Shown piece after piece: positions 18,535 through 27,294 of a stretch of 64,000 bases of DNA. Numbering within the stretch: the stretch's first letter is position 1; each line of letters starts with the position of its first letter. Under the pieces are notes generated by a model that made no database searches, was not told where the DNA came from, and worked only from the letters and a program-made list of their open reading frames with translations. This DNA comes from Actinoplanes solisilvae (lineage in GTDB: Bacteria > Actinomycetota > Actinomycetes > Mycobacteriales > Micromonosporaceae), in NCBI RefSeq assembly GCF_003999975.1, contig NZ_RJAC01000006.1, forward strand, positions 124,001 through 188,000. The letters run 5' to 3'. Position numbers and translations under genes: made by a program.

Positions 18535-18640
18535 TCATAAGCGGCGACGCCGCGGAGGAAGCCGGTGCGATTCCGGCGCGGTCCCGCCACTGTCACCGAG
18601 CCGAGAGGCCCGGGAGCCAGGAACTCCGGTCGCCGTGGTC
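18535..18640 (+). ncRNA. cobalamin riboswitch upstream of cobN
   Basis: The conserved core reads GGAAGCCGGTGCGATTCCGG, then CGGTCCCGCCACTGTCA with the B12-box element GCCACTG near 18586-18592, then GAGCCAGGAACTCC. The closing stem pairs CGGCGAC (18542-18548) with GTCGCCG (18629-18635). Downstream, GGGGCGCGGACCCC can fold close to the cobN ribosome site (AGGGGAGC), which would suit translational control. Family identification is strong; the mechanism is inferred. Confidence 0.92.
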
Positions 18641-18678
18641 TCTACTACCCGGGGCGCGGACCCCGAGGGGAGCTCTTG

Positions 18679-21600
18679 GTGTTCCTGCTGCTGTCGACCT
18701 CCGACACCGACCTGCTCAGTGCCCGTGCCAGCGGTTCGCCGTGGCGCCTGGCCAACCCGGCCCGCACCACCGTCGACGACCTCCCCGCCCTGCTCGACGG
18801 CGTCTCCCTGGTCGTCGTACGCATTCTTGGCGGTCGGCGGGCCTGGGAAGAGGGCCTCGACGCACTGCTCGCCGGGCCGGTCCCGGTGGTCGTGCTCGGC
18901 GGCGAGCAGGCCCCGGACGCCGAACTCATGAAGCTCTCCACGGTTCCGGCCGGCGTCGCCGCCGAGACCCACACCTATCTGGCCCAGGGCGGCTCGGACA
19001 ACCTGGCCGCGGTGCACGATTTCCTCTCCGACACCGTGCTGCTCACCGGTCACGGCTTCGCCCCGCCGCAGGCCGCGCCCGATTGGGGTCCGCTGCCCCG
19101 CGAGACGACCGCGACCGGGCCGACCGTCGCGATCCTCTACTACCGCGCTCACCACATGGCCGGCAACACGGCGTTCGTCGAGGCACTGTGCCGCGCGGTC
19201 GAGGCCAAGGGCGGGCGCCCGTTGCCCCTGTTCACTTCCTCATTGCGTACGGCGTCCGAAGAGCTCTTGATTGAGCTGCGCAAGGCGGATGCGCTGGTGG
19301 TGACCGTGCTCGCGGCGGGCGGCACGAAACCGGCGACCGTGGGCGCGGGCGGCGACGACGAGGCGTGGGACGTCGGCGTGCTGGCCGGGCTCGACGTGCC
19401 GATCCTGCAGGGCCTGTGCCTGACCAGCAGCCGCTCGGCGTGGGAGGCCAGCGACGACGGTCTCTCCCCGCTCGACGCGGCGACCCAGGTGGCGATCCCC
19501 GAGTTCGACGGCCGCATCATCACGGTGCCGTTCTCGTTCAAAGAGATCGACCCGGACGGGTTGTCGGTCTACGTCGCCGACGAGGAGCGGGCGGCCCGTG
19601 TCGCCGGCATCGCGGTGGCCCACGCGCGGTTGCGGCACATCCCGACCGCTGAGCGGCGCATCGTGCTCATGCTCTCGGCCTATCCGACCAAGCATTCGCG
19701 CATCGGCAACGCGGTCGGGCTCGACACTCCCGCGTCCACGGTGGCGCTGCTCGCGGCTCTCGCTTCCCGTGGCTACAAGATCGGCAACTTCGGGTCCTAC
19801 GACGGCGACGGCCTGATCCACGCGCTGATCGCGGCCGGCGGACAGGACCCCGACTGGCTCACCGAAGATCAACTGAGCGAGAACAAGGTACGTATCCCCG
19901 GCGACGCGTACGCGGCCTGGTTCTCGACCCTCCCCGACGACCTGCGCGAATCGGTCGAGCGGCACTGGGGGCCGCCGCCCGGCGAGCTCTACGTCGACGG
20001 TGGTGACATCGTGCTGGCCGCCCTGCGCGACGAGAACGTCGTGGTCATGGTGCAGCCGCCGCGCGGTTTCGGGGCGAACCCGGTCGCGATCTATCACGAC
20101 CCCGATCTGCCGCCGAGTCATCACTACCTGGCCGCGTACCGCTGGGTGGCCGACGACTTCGGCGCGCACGCGGTGGTGCACGTCGGCAAACACGGCAACC
20201 TGGAATGGCTGCCGGGCAAGAACGTGGGCATGTCGGCCTCGGACGGCACCGACGCGGCGCTGGGCGACCTGCCGCTGATCTACCCGTTCCTGGTGAACGA
20301 CCCGGGCGAGGGCACACAGGCCAAGCGCCGGGCCCACGCGACGCTGGTCGACCACCTGATCCCGCCGATGGCGCGGGCCGAGTCCTATGGGGACATCGCC
20401 CGCCTCGAGCAACTGCTGGACGAGCACGCGAACATCGCGACGCTCGACCCGGCCAAGCTCCCGGCGATCCGCGCCCAGATCTGGACCCTGATCCAGGCCG
20501 CCCGCATGGACCACGACCTGGGCCTCGACAACCGCCCCGGCGACGAGGAGTTCGACGAGTTCATCCTGCACGTGGACGGGTGGCTCTGCGAGGTCAAGGA
20601 CGTGCAGATCCGCGACGGCCTGCACGTGCTGGGCGCGGCGCCGGTGGGGGAGGCGCGGATCAACCTCGTGCTGGCCATGCTGCGAGCCCGCCAGATGTGG
20701 GCCGGTCAGGTGGCGGCGCTCCCGGGTTTGCGCGAGGCGCTGGGCCTGGCCGAGGACGCCTCGACCGCCGAGACCGACCGCGTCGAGACGCTGGCCCGCG
20801 AGCTGGTCGCCGCGATGGAAGAGGCCGGCTGGCCGACCGACCGCGATCGCATCTCTCAGCTTCCTGCTTTCCGTCGCCTCGCCGACGTCACCGAGGTCTC
20901 GGAAATGCCCGAGGCGGGGACGGGGACTGGCGGCGTTGTTGACCTGGGCAAGGTCCAGGATGTGCTCGCGTTCGCGGCAACCGAAGTCGTGCCGCGGCTT
21001 GAGCGCACCACCGATGAACTGTCCAATCTGCTGCACGCGCTGGACGGCGGCTACGTGCCGGCCGGGCCGAGCGGGTCGCCGCTGCGAGGGCTGATCAACG
21101 TCCTGCCGACCGGGCGCAACTTCTACTCCGTCGATCCCAAGGCGATTCCCAGTGCGCTCGCGTGGGAGACCGGGCAGGCCATGGCCGAGTCGCTGCTCAC
21201 CCGCTACCGCACCGATTACGGCGACTGGCCCCGGTCGGTCGGGCTCTCGGCGTGGGGCACCAGCGCCATGCGCACGGCCGGGGACGACATCGCCGAGATT
21301 CTGGCCCTCATCGGCGTTCGCCCGATCTGGGACCCTGCCTCACGACGGGTCACCGGTCTCGAGCCGATCGCGCGCGAAGAGCTGGGCCGCCCCCGCATCG
21401 ATGTCACCGTGCGCATCTCCGGGTTCTTCCGCGACGCGTTCCCGCACGTCGTGGCCATGATGGACGACGCCTTCACGATGATCGCCGAGCTCGACGAGCC
21501 CGACAACTACGTGCGCGAACATGCCCTGGCCGACCGGGACGACCACGGCGACTGGCGGCGGGCCACCACGCGCATCTTCGGATCGCGGCCGGGGGCGTAC

Positions 21601-22287
21601 GGTGCCGGTATTCTGCCTCTGATCGACAGCCGCAACTGGCGCGACGACAAAGACCTGGCCGAGGTGTACGCCGTGTGGGGCGGCTTCGCATACGGCCGTG
21701 ATCTCGACGGTGTGCCGGCCCGGCCCGACATGGAGAACGCGTACCGCCGGATCGACGTGGCCGCGAAGAACATCGACACCCGCGAGCACGACATCGCCGA
21801 CTCGGACGACTACTTCCAGTACCACGGCGGCATGATCGCCACGGTGCGCGCGCTGACCGGCAAGGCACCCGCGGCCTATGTCGGCGACTCGACCAACCCG
21901 GACGCCACCCGCACCCGCAGCCTGACCGAGGAGACCGCGCGCATCTTCCGGGCCCGCGTGGTCAACCCGCGCTGGATCGCCGCGATGCGTCGCCACGGCT
22001 ACAAGGGCGCGTTCGAGCTGGCCGCGACAGTCGACTACCTGTTCGGCTTCGACGCCACCGCAGGCGTGGTCACCGACTGGATGTACGAGCAGCTCGCCAC
22101 CACGTACGCCCTGGACCCGGAGAACCAGAAGTTCTTCCAGCAGTCCAACCCGTGGGCCCTGCACGGCATCACCGAACGCCTCCTCGAAGCGGCCGACCGC
22201 AAACTCTGGGCCGAGCCCGACCCCGAGACGCTGACCGCCCTGCGGCAGCTCTACCTGGAAACCGAAGGCGACCTGGAAGACAACTGA
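18679..22287 (+). CDS. cobN: cobaltochelatase subunit CobN
   Basis: 1202 residues, the normal CobN size. GTG 18679 follows AGGGGAGC and begins VFLLLSTSDTDLLSARA; earlier in-frame codons lie inside the riboswitch and were rejected. Family landmarks include VVHVGKHGNLEWLPGK, FLVNDPGEGTQAKRRAHATL, and RNFYSVDPKAIPSALAWETG. CobN is the large subunit that inserts cobalt into hydrogenobyrinate a,c-diamide with ATP. The small subunits CobS/CobT (or ChlID-like) are not in the window. Expression should fall when cobalamin is plentiful, through the riboswitch. Confidence 0.95.
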   Translation: MFLLLSTSDTDLLSARASGSPWRLANPARTTVDDLPALLDGVSLVVVRILGGRRAWEEGLDALLAGPVPVVVLGGEQAPDAELMKLSTVPAGVAAETHTYLAQGGSDNLAAVHDFLSDTVLLTGHGFAPPQAAPDWGPLPRETTATGPTVAILYYRAHHMAGNTAFVEALCRAVEAKGGRPLPLFTSSLRTASEELLIELRKADALVVTVLAAGGTKPATVGAGGDDEAWDVGVLAGLDVPILQGLCLTSSRSAWEASDDGLSPLDAATQVAIPEFDGRIITVPFSFKEIDPDGLSVYVADEERAARVAGIAVAHARLRHIPTAERRIVLMLSAYPTKHSRIGNAVGLDTPASTVALLAALASRGYKIGNFGSYDGDGLIHALIAAGGQDPDWLTEDQLSENKVRIPGDAYAAWFSTLPDDLRESVERHWGPPPGELYVDGGDIVLAALRDENVVVMVQPPRGFGANPVAIYHDPDLPPSHHYLAAYRWVADDFGAHAVVHVGKHGNLEWLPGKNVGMSASDGTDAALGDLPLIYPFLVNDPGEGTQAKRRAHATLVDHLIPPMARAESYGDIARLEQLLDEHANIATLDPAKLPAIRAQIWTLIQAARMDHDLGLDNRPGDEEFDEFILHVDGWLCEVKDVQIRDGLHVLGAAPVGEARINLVLAMLRARQMWAGQVAALPGLREALGLAEDASTAETDRVETLARELVAAMEEAGWPTDRDRISQLPAFRRLADVTEVSEMPEAGTGTGGVVDLGKVQDVLAFAATEVVPRLERTTDELSNLLHALDGGYVPAGPSGSPLRGLINVLPTGRNFYSVDPKAIPSALAWETGQAMAESLLTRYRTDYGDWPRSVGLSAWGTSAMRTAGDDIAEILALIGVRPIWDPASRRVTGLEPIAREELGRPRIDVTVRISGFFRDAFPHVVAMMDDAFTMIAELDEPDNYVREHALADRDDHGDWRRATTRIFGSRPGAYGAGILPLIDSRNWRDDKDLAEVYAVWGGFAYGRDLDGVPARPDMENAYRRIDVAAKNIDTREHDIADSDDYFQYHGGMIATVRALTGKAPAAYVGDSTNPDATRTRSLTEETARIFRARVVNPRWIAAMRRHGYKGAFELAATVDYLFGFDATAGVVTDWMYEQLATTYALDPENQKFFQQSNPWALHGITERLLEAADRKLWAEPDPETLTALRQLYLETEGDLEDN

Positions 22288-22328
22288 CACGTCACCACAA
22301 ACCAGTGACGGCGGCGGGCGTTGCCAGC

Positions 22329-22345
22329 CCGGGGTGACGCCCCGG
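22329..22345 (+). terminator. short GC hairpin after cobN
   Basis: CCGGGG (22329-22334) and CCCCGG (22340-22345) flank a 5-nt loop, 42 bp after the cobN stop. No T-run follows, so termination is only possible. Confidence 0.4.
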
Positions 22346-22378
22346 AGACCGTGATCCGGCTTGCTAGGGTCTGCGGCC

Positions 22379-22879
22379 GTGACTGAGCAGATCATCGATG
22401 TCGCGGCGCCGGCACCCATGCCGCCGCGGGGACAGTGGATACCGTTGCTGATCGCCGCGGTTGCGGTGGTGTCGCTGCTCGTCGGGGCTGGAGCCACCGG
22501 GTCGGCGCTGTTTATGGCTGGCTGGCGGCCGCCCGCGGTGCAGCAGTACACCTTGCTGATCGTCATGAAGCCGGACGCCACCACCGACCAGACGGCCGCC
22601 GTGGATGCGGTGCTGCGCAAGGTGCCGGACGGCGGCGAACTGGTCTTCCACTCAAAGGCCCAGGCTATCGCCAAGATGAAGGAGATCATGGGGGACGTTC
22701 CGCTCCCGGACACGATGTCCGAGGCGACGGCGTCCGAGTACTTCGAGCTGCCAGTTCGGACGAACAGGTCCATTTGTGACGGCGTCCCCGAGATTTCGAA
22801 GATGTCCGGAGTGAAGGACGCGGGGGTGGAGAAGGCGCCTACCGCTACCGAGCCTAAGGCAGCCATGTTCTGCCGCTGA
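22379..22879 (+). CDS. single-pass membrane protein with FtsX extracellular-like domain
   Basis: 166 residues. GTG 22379 sits 8 nt after a TAGGGT -10 element, so the message is probably leaderless. Residues about 19-43 form one membrane helix. The outside part starts QYTLLIVMKPDATTDQTAAVDAVLRKV as a region (residues about 52-80) and contains HSKAQAIAKMKEIMGD, the pattern of the FtsX extracellular domain that in actinobacteria contacts the peptidoglycan hydrolase RipC. There is no FtsX permease body and no FtsE nearby, so it is a stand-alone ectodomain. Followed by a perfect terminator. Confidence 0.65.
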   Translation: MTEQIIDVAAPAPMPPRGQWIPLLIAAVAVVSLLVGAGATGSALFMAGWRPPAVQQYTLLIVMKPDATTDQTAAVDAVLRKVPDGGELVFHSKAQAIAKMKEIMGDVPLPDTMSEATASEYFELPVRTNRSICDGVPEISKMSGVKDAGVEKAPTATEPKAAMFCR

Positions 22880-22886
22880 TCTGATC

Positions 22887-22920
22887 AAGCCCGCACGGTT
22901 CCGGAACCGTGCGGGCTTTT
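22887..22920 (+). terminator. intrinsic terminator
   Basis: A 16-bp perfect inverted repeat with no loop spacer (AAGCCCGCACGGTTCC at 22887-22902 and its complement at 22903-22918) ends in a T-run, 8 bp after the stop of the FtsX-like gene. Confidence 0.9.
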
Positions 22921-22943
22921 CTGTGTCTACCTGCGGTGATGCC

Positions 22944-22959
22944 CGGGAAGCGCTTCCCG
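22944..22959. promoter_or_regulatory. LacI-family type operator ahead of the GH16 gene
   Basis: CGGGAAGCGCTTCCCG is a 16-bp perfect palindrome with the central CG typical of LacI-family operators and resembling CebR/CelR-type sites. It lies 5 bp upstream of TTGACA (22965-22970), a good -35, with a weak -10 near 22989. A LacI-type gene lies downstream at 26239. Binding by that protein is inferred. Confidence 0.7.
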
Positions 22960-23073
22960 AGGCATTGACATGCTTAGACGCTCCGGTTCACAGTGTCGTC
23001 ACGAAGAGCGCTTTCACACGCCGTTCCCCAGGCCGAAATCGCTCCGACACATCCCCGAACCCAGGAGTCCCCC

Positions 23074-24852
23074 ATGACATCCCCGGTCCTGGACGGGCTC
23101 GGGACACCGCCGATCAGACGGCTGTCCCCGGCCCGGATCATCGCTCTCGGCTCGGCCCTCGCAGGCCTGTTCGCCGCCTTCCTGATCACCACCACCGCAC
23201 CGGCCAGCGCCGCCGAGGTGCTCGTCTCGCAGGGCAAGCCCGCCACCGCGTCCTCGACCGAGGTCGCCGGCGCCTACCAGCCCGGCGAGGCGGTCGACGG
23301 CAACAACGGCACCCGCTGGGCCAGCGCGTTCAGCGCGACCCAGTGGTGGCAGGTCGACCTCGGCGCCTCCACCGCCGTCAGCCGCATCGCCATCAACTGG
23401 GAGGGCGCCTACGCCAAGGCGTTCACGATCCAGTTCTCGACCAACGGCACGAGCTACACCCAGGCGTACGCCACCACGACGGGAACAGGCGGCCAGCAGA
23501 GCATCGCCGTGAGCGGCAACGCCCGCTACGTGCGCATCAACCTGACCGAGCGGGCGCTGGCCATCTACGGCTACTCGTTCTGGGAGTTCCAGGTGTTCTC
23601 GGGCGGCGGTACCCCGCCGACCACGCCGCCGCCGACCACCCCACCGCCGACCACTCCACCGCCGACCGGTGGCGCGCGCCTGCTGTCGTACAGCAAGCCG
23701 GCCCAGTCGTCGAGCTGGCAGAACGACGTCAACTGCAACCCGTGCAGCCCGGACAAGGCGTTCGACAACGACCCGGCCAGCCGCTGGGCGACCAGTTCGA
23801 CCACCGGCTGGGTCGACCCGGGCTGGATCTCGGTCGACCTGGGCGCGACCGCGCAGATCAGCCAGGTCGTGCTGCAGTGGGACCCGGCGTTCGGCCGGGC
23901 CTACCAGATCCAGGTCTCGGCCGACAACGCCAACTGGACCCCGATCTTCAGCACCACCACCGGTGACGGTCTCAAGGACGTCATCAACGCCACCGGCACC
24001 GGCCGTTACGTGCGCCTGTACGGCACGGCTCGCGGCAGCGCGTACGGCTATTCGCTGTGGGAGTTCAGTATCTACGGCACCGGTGGCGCCCCGGTGAACC
24101 CGCCGGCCAAGCCGGCCGACCCGACGTTCCCGGCCACCCGGCTGGTCTTCGAGGACAACTTCAACGACGCGGCCGGCACCAAGCCGAGCACCGCGAAGTG
24201 GACCTACGACCCGGGGGTCCCGCAGAACGGCGAGATCCAGTACTACACGCCGAACAGCGAGAACGCGCAGACCGACGGCGGGGGCAACCTGGTCATCGAG
24301 GCTCGCCGCCAGGACTACCAGGGCCGTCAGTACACCTCGGCCCGCATGAACACCGGCGGCAAGTTCAGCGCTCAGTACGGCCGGTTCGAGGCGCGCATCA
24401 AGGTGCCCAAGGGCAACGGTCTTTGGCCGGCGTTCTGGATGATGGGCGAGGACTTCCTCAGCGGCCGCCCGTGGCCCTACAACGGCGAGATCGACATCAT
24501 GGAGGTTCTCGGCCGCAACACCGGCGAGATGTACACCACGCTGCACGCCCCGGCCTACAACGGCGGCGGCGGGTACGGCCAGAAGAACGCGGCCGGGGTG
24601 GACCTGTCGCTGGACTTCCACCTGTACGCCGCCGAGTGGGACAGCAAAGGCATCCGCTTCTTCCTCGACGGCCGTCAGGTCTTCGACGCCAAGAAGGACA
24701 CCGTGGAGTCCACCCGCGGCCCGTGGATCTTCGACCACAAGTTCTACCTGATCCTCAACCTGGCGGTCGGCGGCGACTTCCCCGGCCCGATCGACGCCAC
24801 CACCCCGTTCCCGTCCCGCATGCTCGTCGACTACGTGCGCGTTTATCAGTGA
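23074..24852 (+). CDS. secreted GH16 beta-glucanase with two F5/8-type carbohydrate-binding domains
   Basis: 592 residues. ATG 23074 has AGGAG at 23063-23067. A Tat/Sec-like signal peptide covers residues 1-47 (ALAGLFAAFLITTTAPASA). Two discoidin (F5/8, CBM32-like) domains follow (about 48-180 and 200-340), joined by a PTTPPPTTPPPT linker. The GH16 domain (about 355-592) has the catalytic box GEIDIMEVLG with E472, D474 and E477. GH16 enzymes of this type cut beta-1,3- or mixed-linked glucans. The palindrome upstream suggests LacI-type sugar control. It is followed by a hairpin and the related DUF1996 gene. Confidence 0.92.
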   Translation: MTSPVLDGLGTPPIRRLSPARIIALGSALAGLFAAFLITTTAPASAAEVLVSQGKPATASSTEVAGAYQPGEAVDGNNGTRWASAFSATQWWQVDLGASTAVSRIAINWEGAYAKAFTIQFSTNGTSYTQAYATTTGTGGQQSIAVSGNARYVRINLTERALAIYGYSFWEFQVFSGGGTPPTTPPPTTPPPTTPPPTGGARLLSYSKPAQSSSWQNDVNCNPCSPDKAFDNDPASRWATSSTTGWVDPGWISVDLGATAQISQVVLQWDPAFGRAYQIQVSADNANWTPIFSTTTGDGLKDVINATGTGRYVRLYGTARGSAYGYSLWEFSIYGTGGAPVNPPAKPADPTFPATRLVFEDNFNDAAGTKPSTAKWTYDPGVPQNGEIQYYTPNSENAQTDGGGNLVIEARRQDYQGRQYTSARMNTGGKFSAQYGRFEARIKVPKGNGLWPAFWMMGEDFLSGRPWPYNGEIDIMEVLGRNTGEMYTTLHAPAYNGGGGYGQKNAAGVDLSLDFHLYAAEWDSKGIRFFLDGRQVFDAKKDTVESTRGPWIFDHKFYLILNLAVGGDFPGPIDATTPFPSRMLVDYVRVYQ

Positions 24853-24858
24853 CTGCCC

Positions 24859-24885
24859 GGCCGGGGGCGCTCGTCGTCCCCGGCC
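24859..24885 (+). terminator. GC hairpin between GH16 and DUF1996 genes
   Basis: GGCCGGGG (24859-24866) pairs with CCCCGGCC (24878-24885) 6 bp after the GH16 stop; no T-run. It may attenuate read-through into the next gene rather than stop it. Confidence 0.5.
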
Positions 24886-24907
24886 CTTCCCCCAAGGACG
24901 GCAGCAA

Positions 24908-26164
24908 ATGAGAAAGAGAGCACTGACCGCCGCAGCCCTTCTCGTCGCTTCGATCCTGGTCGTCGGCAGCCGGGCCAGCGCCGCTGATCCCCTCATCTCG
25001 CAAGGCAAGACCGCCACCGCGTCCTCGTCCGAGTCGGCCGCGTTCCCCGCGTCGAACGCCGTCGACGGCAACCTGGGCACCCGCTGGTCGAGCGCCTTCA
25101 GCGACCCGCAGTGGCTGCAGGTCGATCTGGGCGCCAACGCCACGGTCTCCTCGGTGGTGCTGAACTGGGAGTCCGCGTACGCGCGGGCCTTCAGCGTGAA
25201 GATCTCGGCGAACGGCACCTCGTGGACCACGCTGCACTCGACGACCAACGGCACCGGCGGACGTCAGGCGCTCACGGTCAGCGGCACCGGTCGTTACGTC
25301 CGGCTCGAGACCACCGTACGGGCAACGCAGTGGGGCGTTTCCCTGACCGAGTTCCAGGTGTACGGGGTGGGAGGCGGGGGCACCACGCCGACGATCCCGC
25401 CGGGGGCCGTACGGGTCGCGGAGTTCCTCGCCGACTGCCCGTTCAGCCACCGGCTGCCGGACGACCCGATCATCTTCCCGAACATGCCGGGCGCCTCGCA
25501 CATGCACAGCTTCTTCGGCAGCACGGTGACCAACGCCTACTCGACCACGCAGGACCTGCTCAACGCGAACAGCAACTGCAACCCGTCGATCGACAAGTCG
25601 TCGTACTGGATCCCGACGCTCTACAACAACAACACCCCGGTCGAGCCGACCACCGGCATCTTCTACTACCTGGGTGAGGGCGTCCGTGATGACCTGATCG
25701 CGCAGACCCAGCCGTTCCCGCTCGGCCTGCGGATCGTGGCCGGCAACGCGCGGGCGACCAGCCCGAGCGACAACACGATCGCGCGCTGGTCGTGCCTGCA
25801 CGCCGGGCACGTCGGCTCGTCACCCGACTTCGTCACCTGCCCGGCCGGCACGATGCTGGAGTCCTACCTGGACTTCCCGCACTGCTGGGACGGCGTGAAC
25901 CTGGACTCGGCCGATCACAAGAGCCACATGGCCTACCCGGTGAACAACGCGTGCCCGTCCAGCCACCCGGTTGTCGTGCCGAAGCTGCGGCAGGTCATGC
26001 GCTATCCGGTCAACGGCAACCCGGCGCAGTTCCGGCTGGCCTCCGGCGCGGGTTACACGATGCACGGCGACTTCTTCAACGCCTGGCCGGTGGACGAGCT
26101 GGCGCGGCGGGTGAACGACTGCATCCGCGTCATCGTCAAGTGCGGCACCGACGGACGACCCTGA
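24908..26164 (+). CDS. secreted DUF1996 protein with N-terminal F5/8 domain
   Basis: 418 residues with signal peptide (KRALTAAALLVASILVVGSRASA). The F5/8 domain (about 27-155) is strikingly close to the first one of the GH16 neighbour (both start SQGKxATASS and share GNLGTRW/GNNGTRW). The rest is a DUF1996 domain: FLADCPFSHRLPDDPI, HMHSFFGSTVTNAY, YWIPTLYNNNTP, and HCWDGVNLDSADHKSHMAYP. DUF1996 occurs in secreted fungal and actinobacterial proteins, with unknown activity. Its conserved His-rich segments suggest a metal site. AAGGACGG precedes the ATG. Confidence 0.85.
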   Translation: MRKRALTAAALLVASILVVGSRASAADPLISQGKTATASSSESAAFPASNAVDGNLGTRWSSAFSDPQWLQVDLGANATVSSVVLNWESAYARAFSVKISANGTSWTTLHSTTNGTGGRQALTVSGTGRYVRLETTVRATQWGVSLTEFQVYGVGGGGTTPTIPPGAVRVAEFLADCPFSHRLPDDPIIFPNMPGASHMHSFFGSTVTNAYSTTQDLLNANSNCNPSIDKSSYWIPTLYNNNTPVEPTTGIFYYLGEGVRDDLIAQTQPFPLGLRIVAGNARATSPSDNTIARWSCLHAGHVGSSPDFVTCPAGTMLESYLDFPHCWDGVNLDSADHKSHMAYPVNNACPSSHPVVVPKLRQVMRYPVNGNPAQFRLASGAGYTMHGDFFNAWPVDELARRVNDCIRVIVKCGTDGRP

Positions 26165-26238
26165 TGACCACGGGTGTCGCCGGCGGAGGACCTGACGGCG
26201 GCGGCACCCGTCCCCAGCGCGCTGCTATAACGGACCGC

Positions 26239-27285
26239 ATGACAACCCGGCCCGCGCGCGGTGGGCAGCACCCGACGATGGATCAGGTCGCCGAGGCGGC
26301 CGGGGTGTCCCGGGCCACCGTCTCCCGAGTGATCAACGGCGCCCCGAGCGTGGACGCCAAGATCCGCGAGATGGTCCAGCGCGCGATCGCCCAGACCGGG
26401 TACGTGCCCAACGTGGCCGCCCGCAGCCTGGTCACCCGCCGCTCCAACTCGGTCGCGCTGGTGATCAGCGAGCCCGACCGGCCCGACAACCACTCGTTCC
26501 TCAACCGCATCTTCACCGACCCCTATTTCGGGCGGGTCACGGCGGGCGCCACGGGGGCGCTGCGCCCGCACGACATCCACCTGGTCGTCATCCCCACCGA
26601 CTCCAGCGACCACCACCAGGTGATCCGCTACCTGCGGCAGGGCCACGTCGACGGCGTTCTGCTGATCAGCAGCCACGAGCACGACACGCTGCCCCGCCAG
26701 GTGCACGAGCTGGGCATCCCGGCGGTGGTCTCGGCCCGGCCCACCTCGCCGATCGCGGTCAGTTACGTCGACGTCGACCAGCGGCTGGGCGCCCGGCTCG
26801 CGGCCGAGCGCCTGCTCAGGCGGGGCTGCCGACGGCTCGCCACGATCAGCGGGCCGCTCGACATCCCGTCCGGGCTCGACCGCCTCGACGGCTTCCGGTC
26901 GTTCCTGGCCCAGCGGGGCTTCGGCGACGTGCCGGCGGTCGAGGGCGACTTCACCCGGGCCGGTGGCGAGGCGGCGGCCCGGCGGCTGCTCGACGACCAC
27001 CCGGCCACCGATGGGCTTTTCGTCGCGAATGACCTGATGGCCGAGGGTGCCCTGCGCACTATGCAAGATCTGGGCCGGCGGGTGCCCGACGACATCGCCG
27101 TGGTCGGCTTCGACGACAGCAGCGCCGCGCTCGACTGCCGTCCGCTCCTGACCACGGTGCGTCAGCCGGTCGAGGAGATGGCCGCCGAGATGGCCGAGGT
27201 GCTGATGGCCCACATCGCGACGCCGGGCCGGCTGCCGCGCTCGGTCACGTTCCAACCCACCCTGGTCGTGCGCGACTCGGCATAG
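26239..27285 (+). CDS. LacI-family transcriptional regulator
   Basis: 348 residues. The ATG is 7 nt after TATAAC (26226-26231), so it is probably leaderless; a later ATG at 26278 exists but has no such support. The N-terminal HTH is MDQVAEAAGVSRATVSRVIN, followed by a periplasmic-binding-protein-like sensor with VDGVLLISS and FVANDLMAEGALRTM. It directly follows the two secreted carbohydrate-active genes, making it the best candidate to bind the palindrome at 22944. Effector sugar unknown. Confidence 0.88.
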   Translation: MTTRPARGGQHPTMDQVAEAAGVSRATVSRVINGAPSVDAKIREMVQRAIAQTGYVPNVAARSLVTRRSNSVALVISEPDRPDNHSFLNRIFTDPYFGRVTAGATGALRPHDIHLVVIPTDSSDHHQVIRYLRQGHVDGVLLISSHEHDTLPRQVHELGIPAVVSARPTSPIAVSYVDVDQRLGARLAAERLLRRGCRRLATISGPLDIPSGLDRLDGFRSFLAQRGFGDVPAVEGDFTRAGGEAAARRLLDDHPATDGLFVANDLMAEGALRTMQDLGRRVPDDIAVVGFDDSSAALDCRPLLTTVRQPVEEMAAEMAEVLMAHIATPGRLPRSVTFQPTLVVRDSA

Positions 27286-27294
27286 GTTGGGGGT

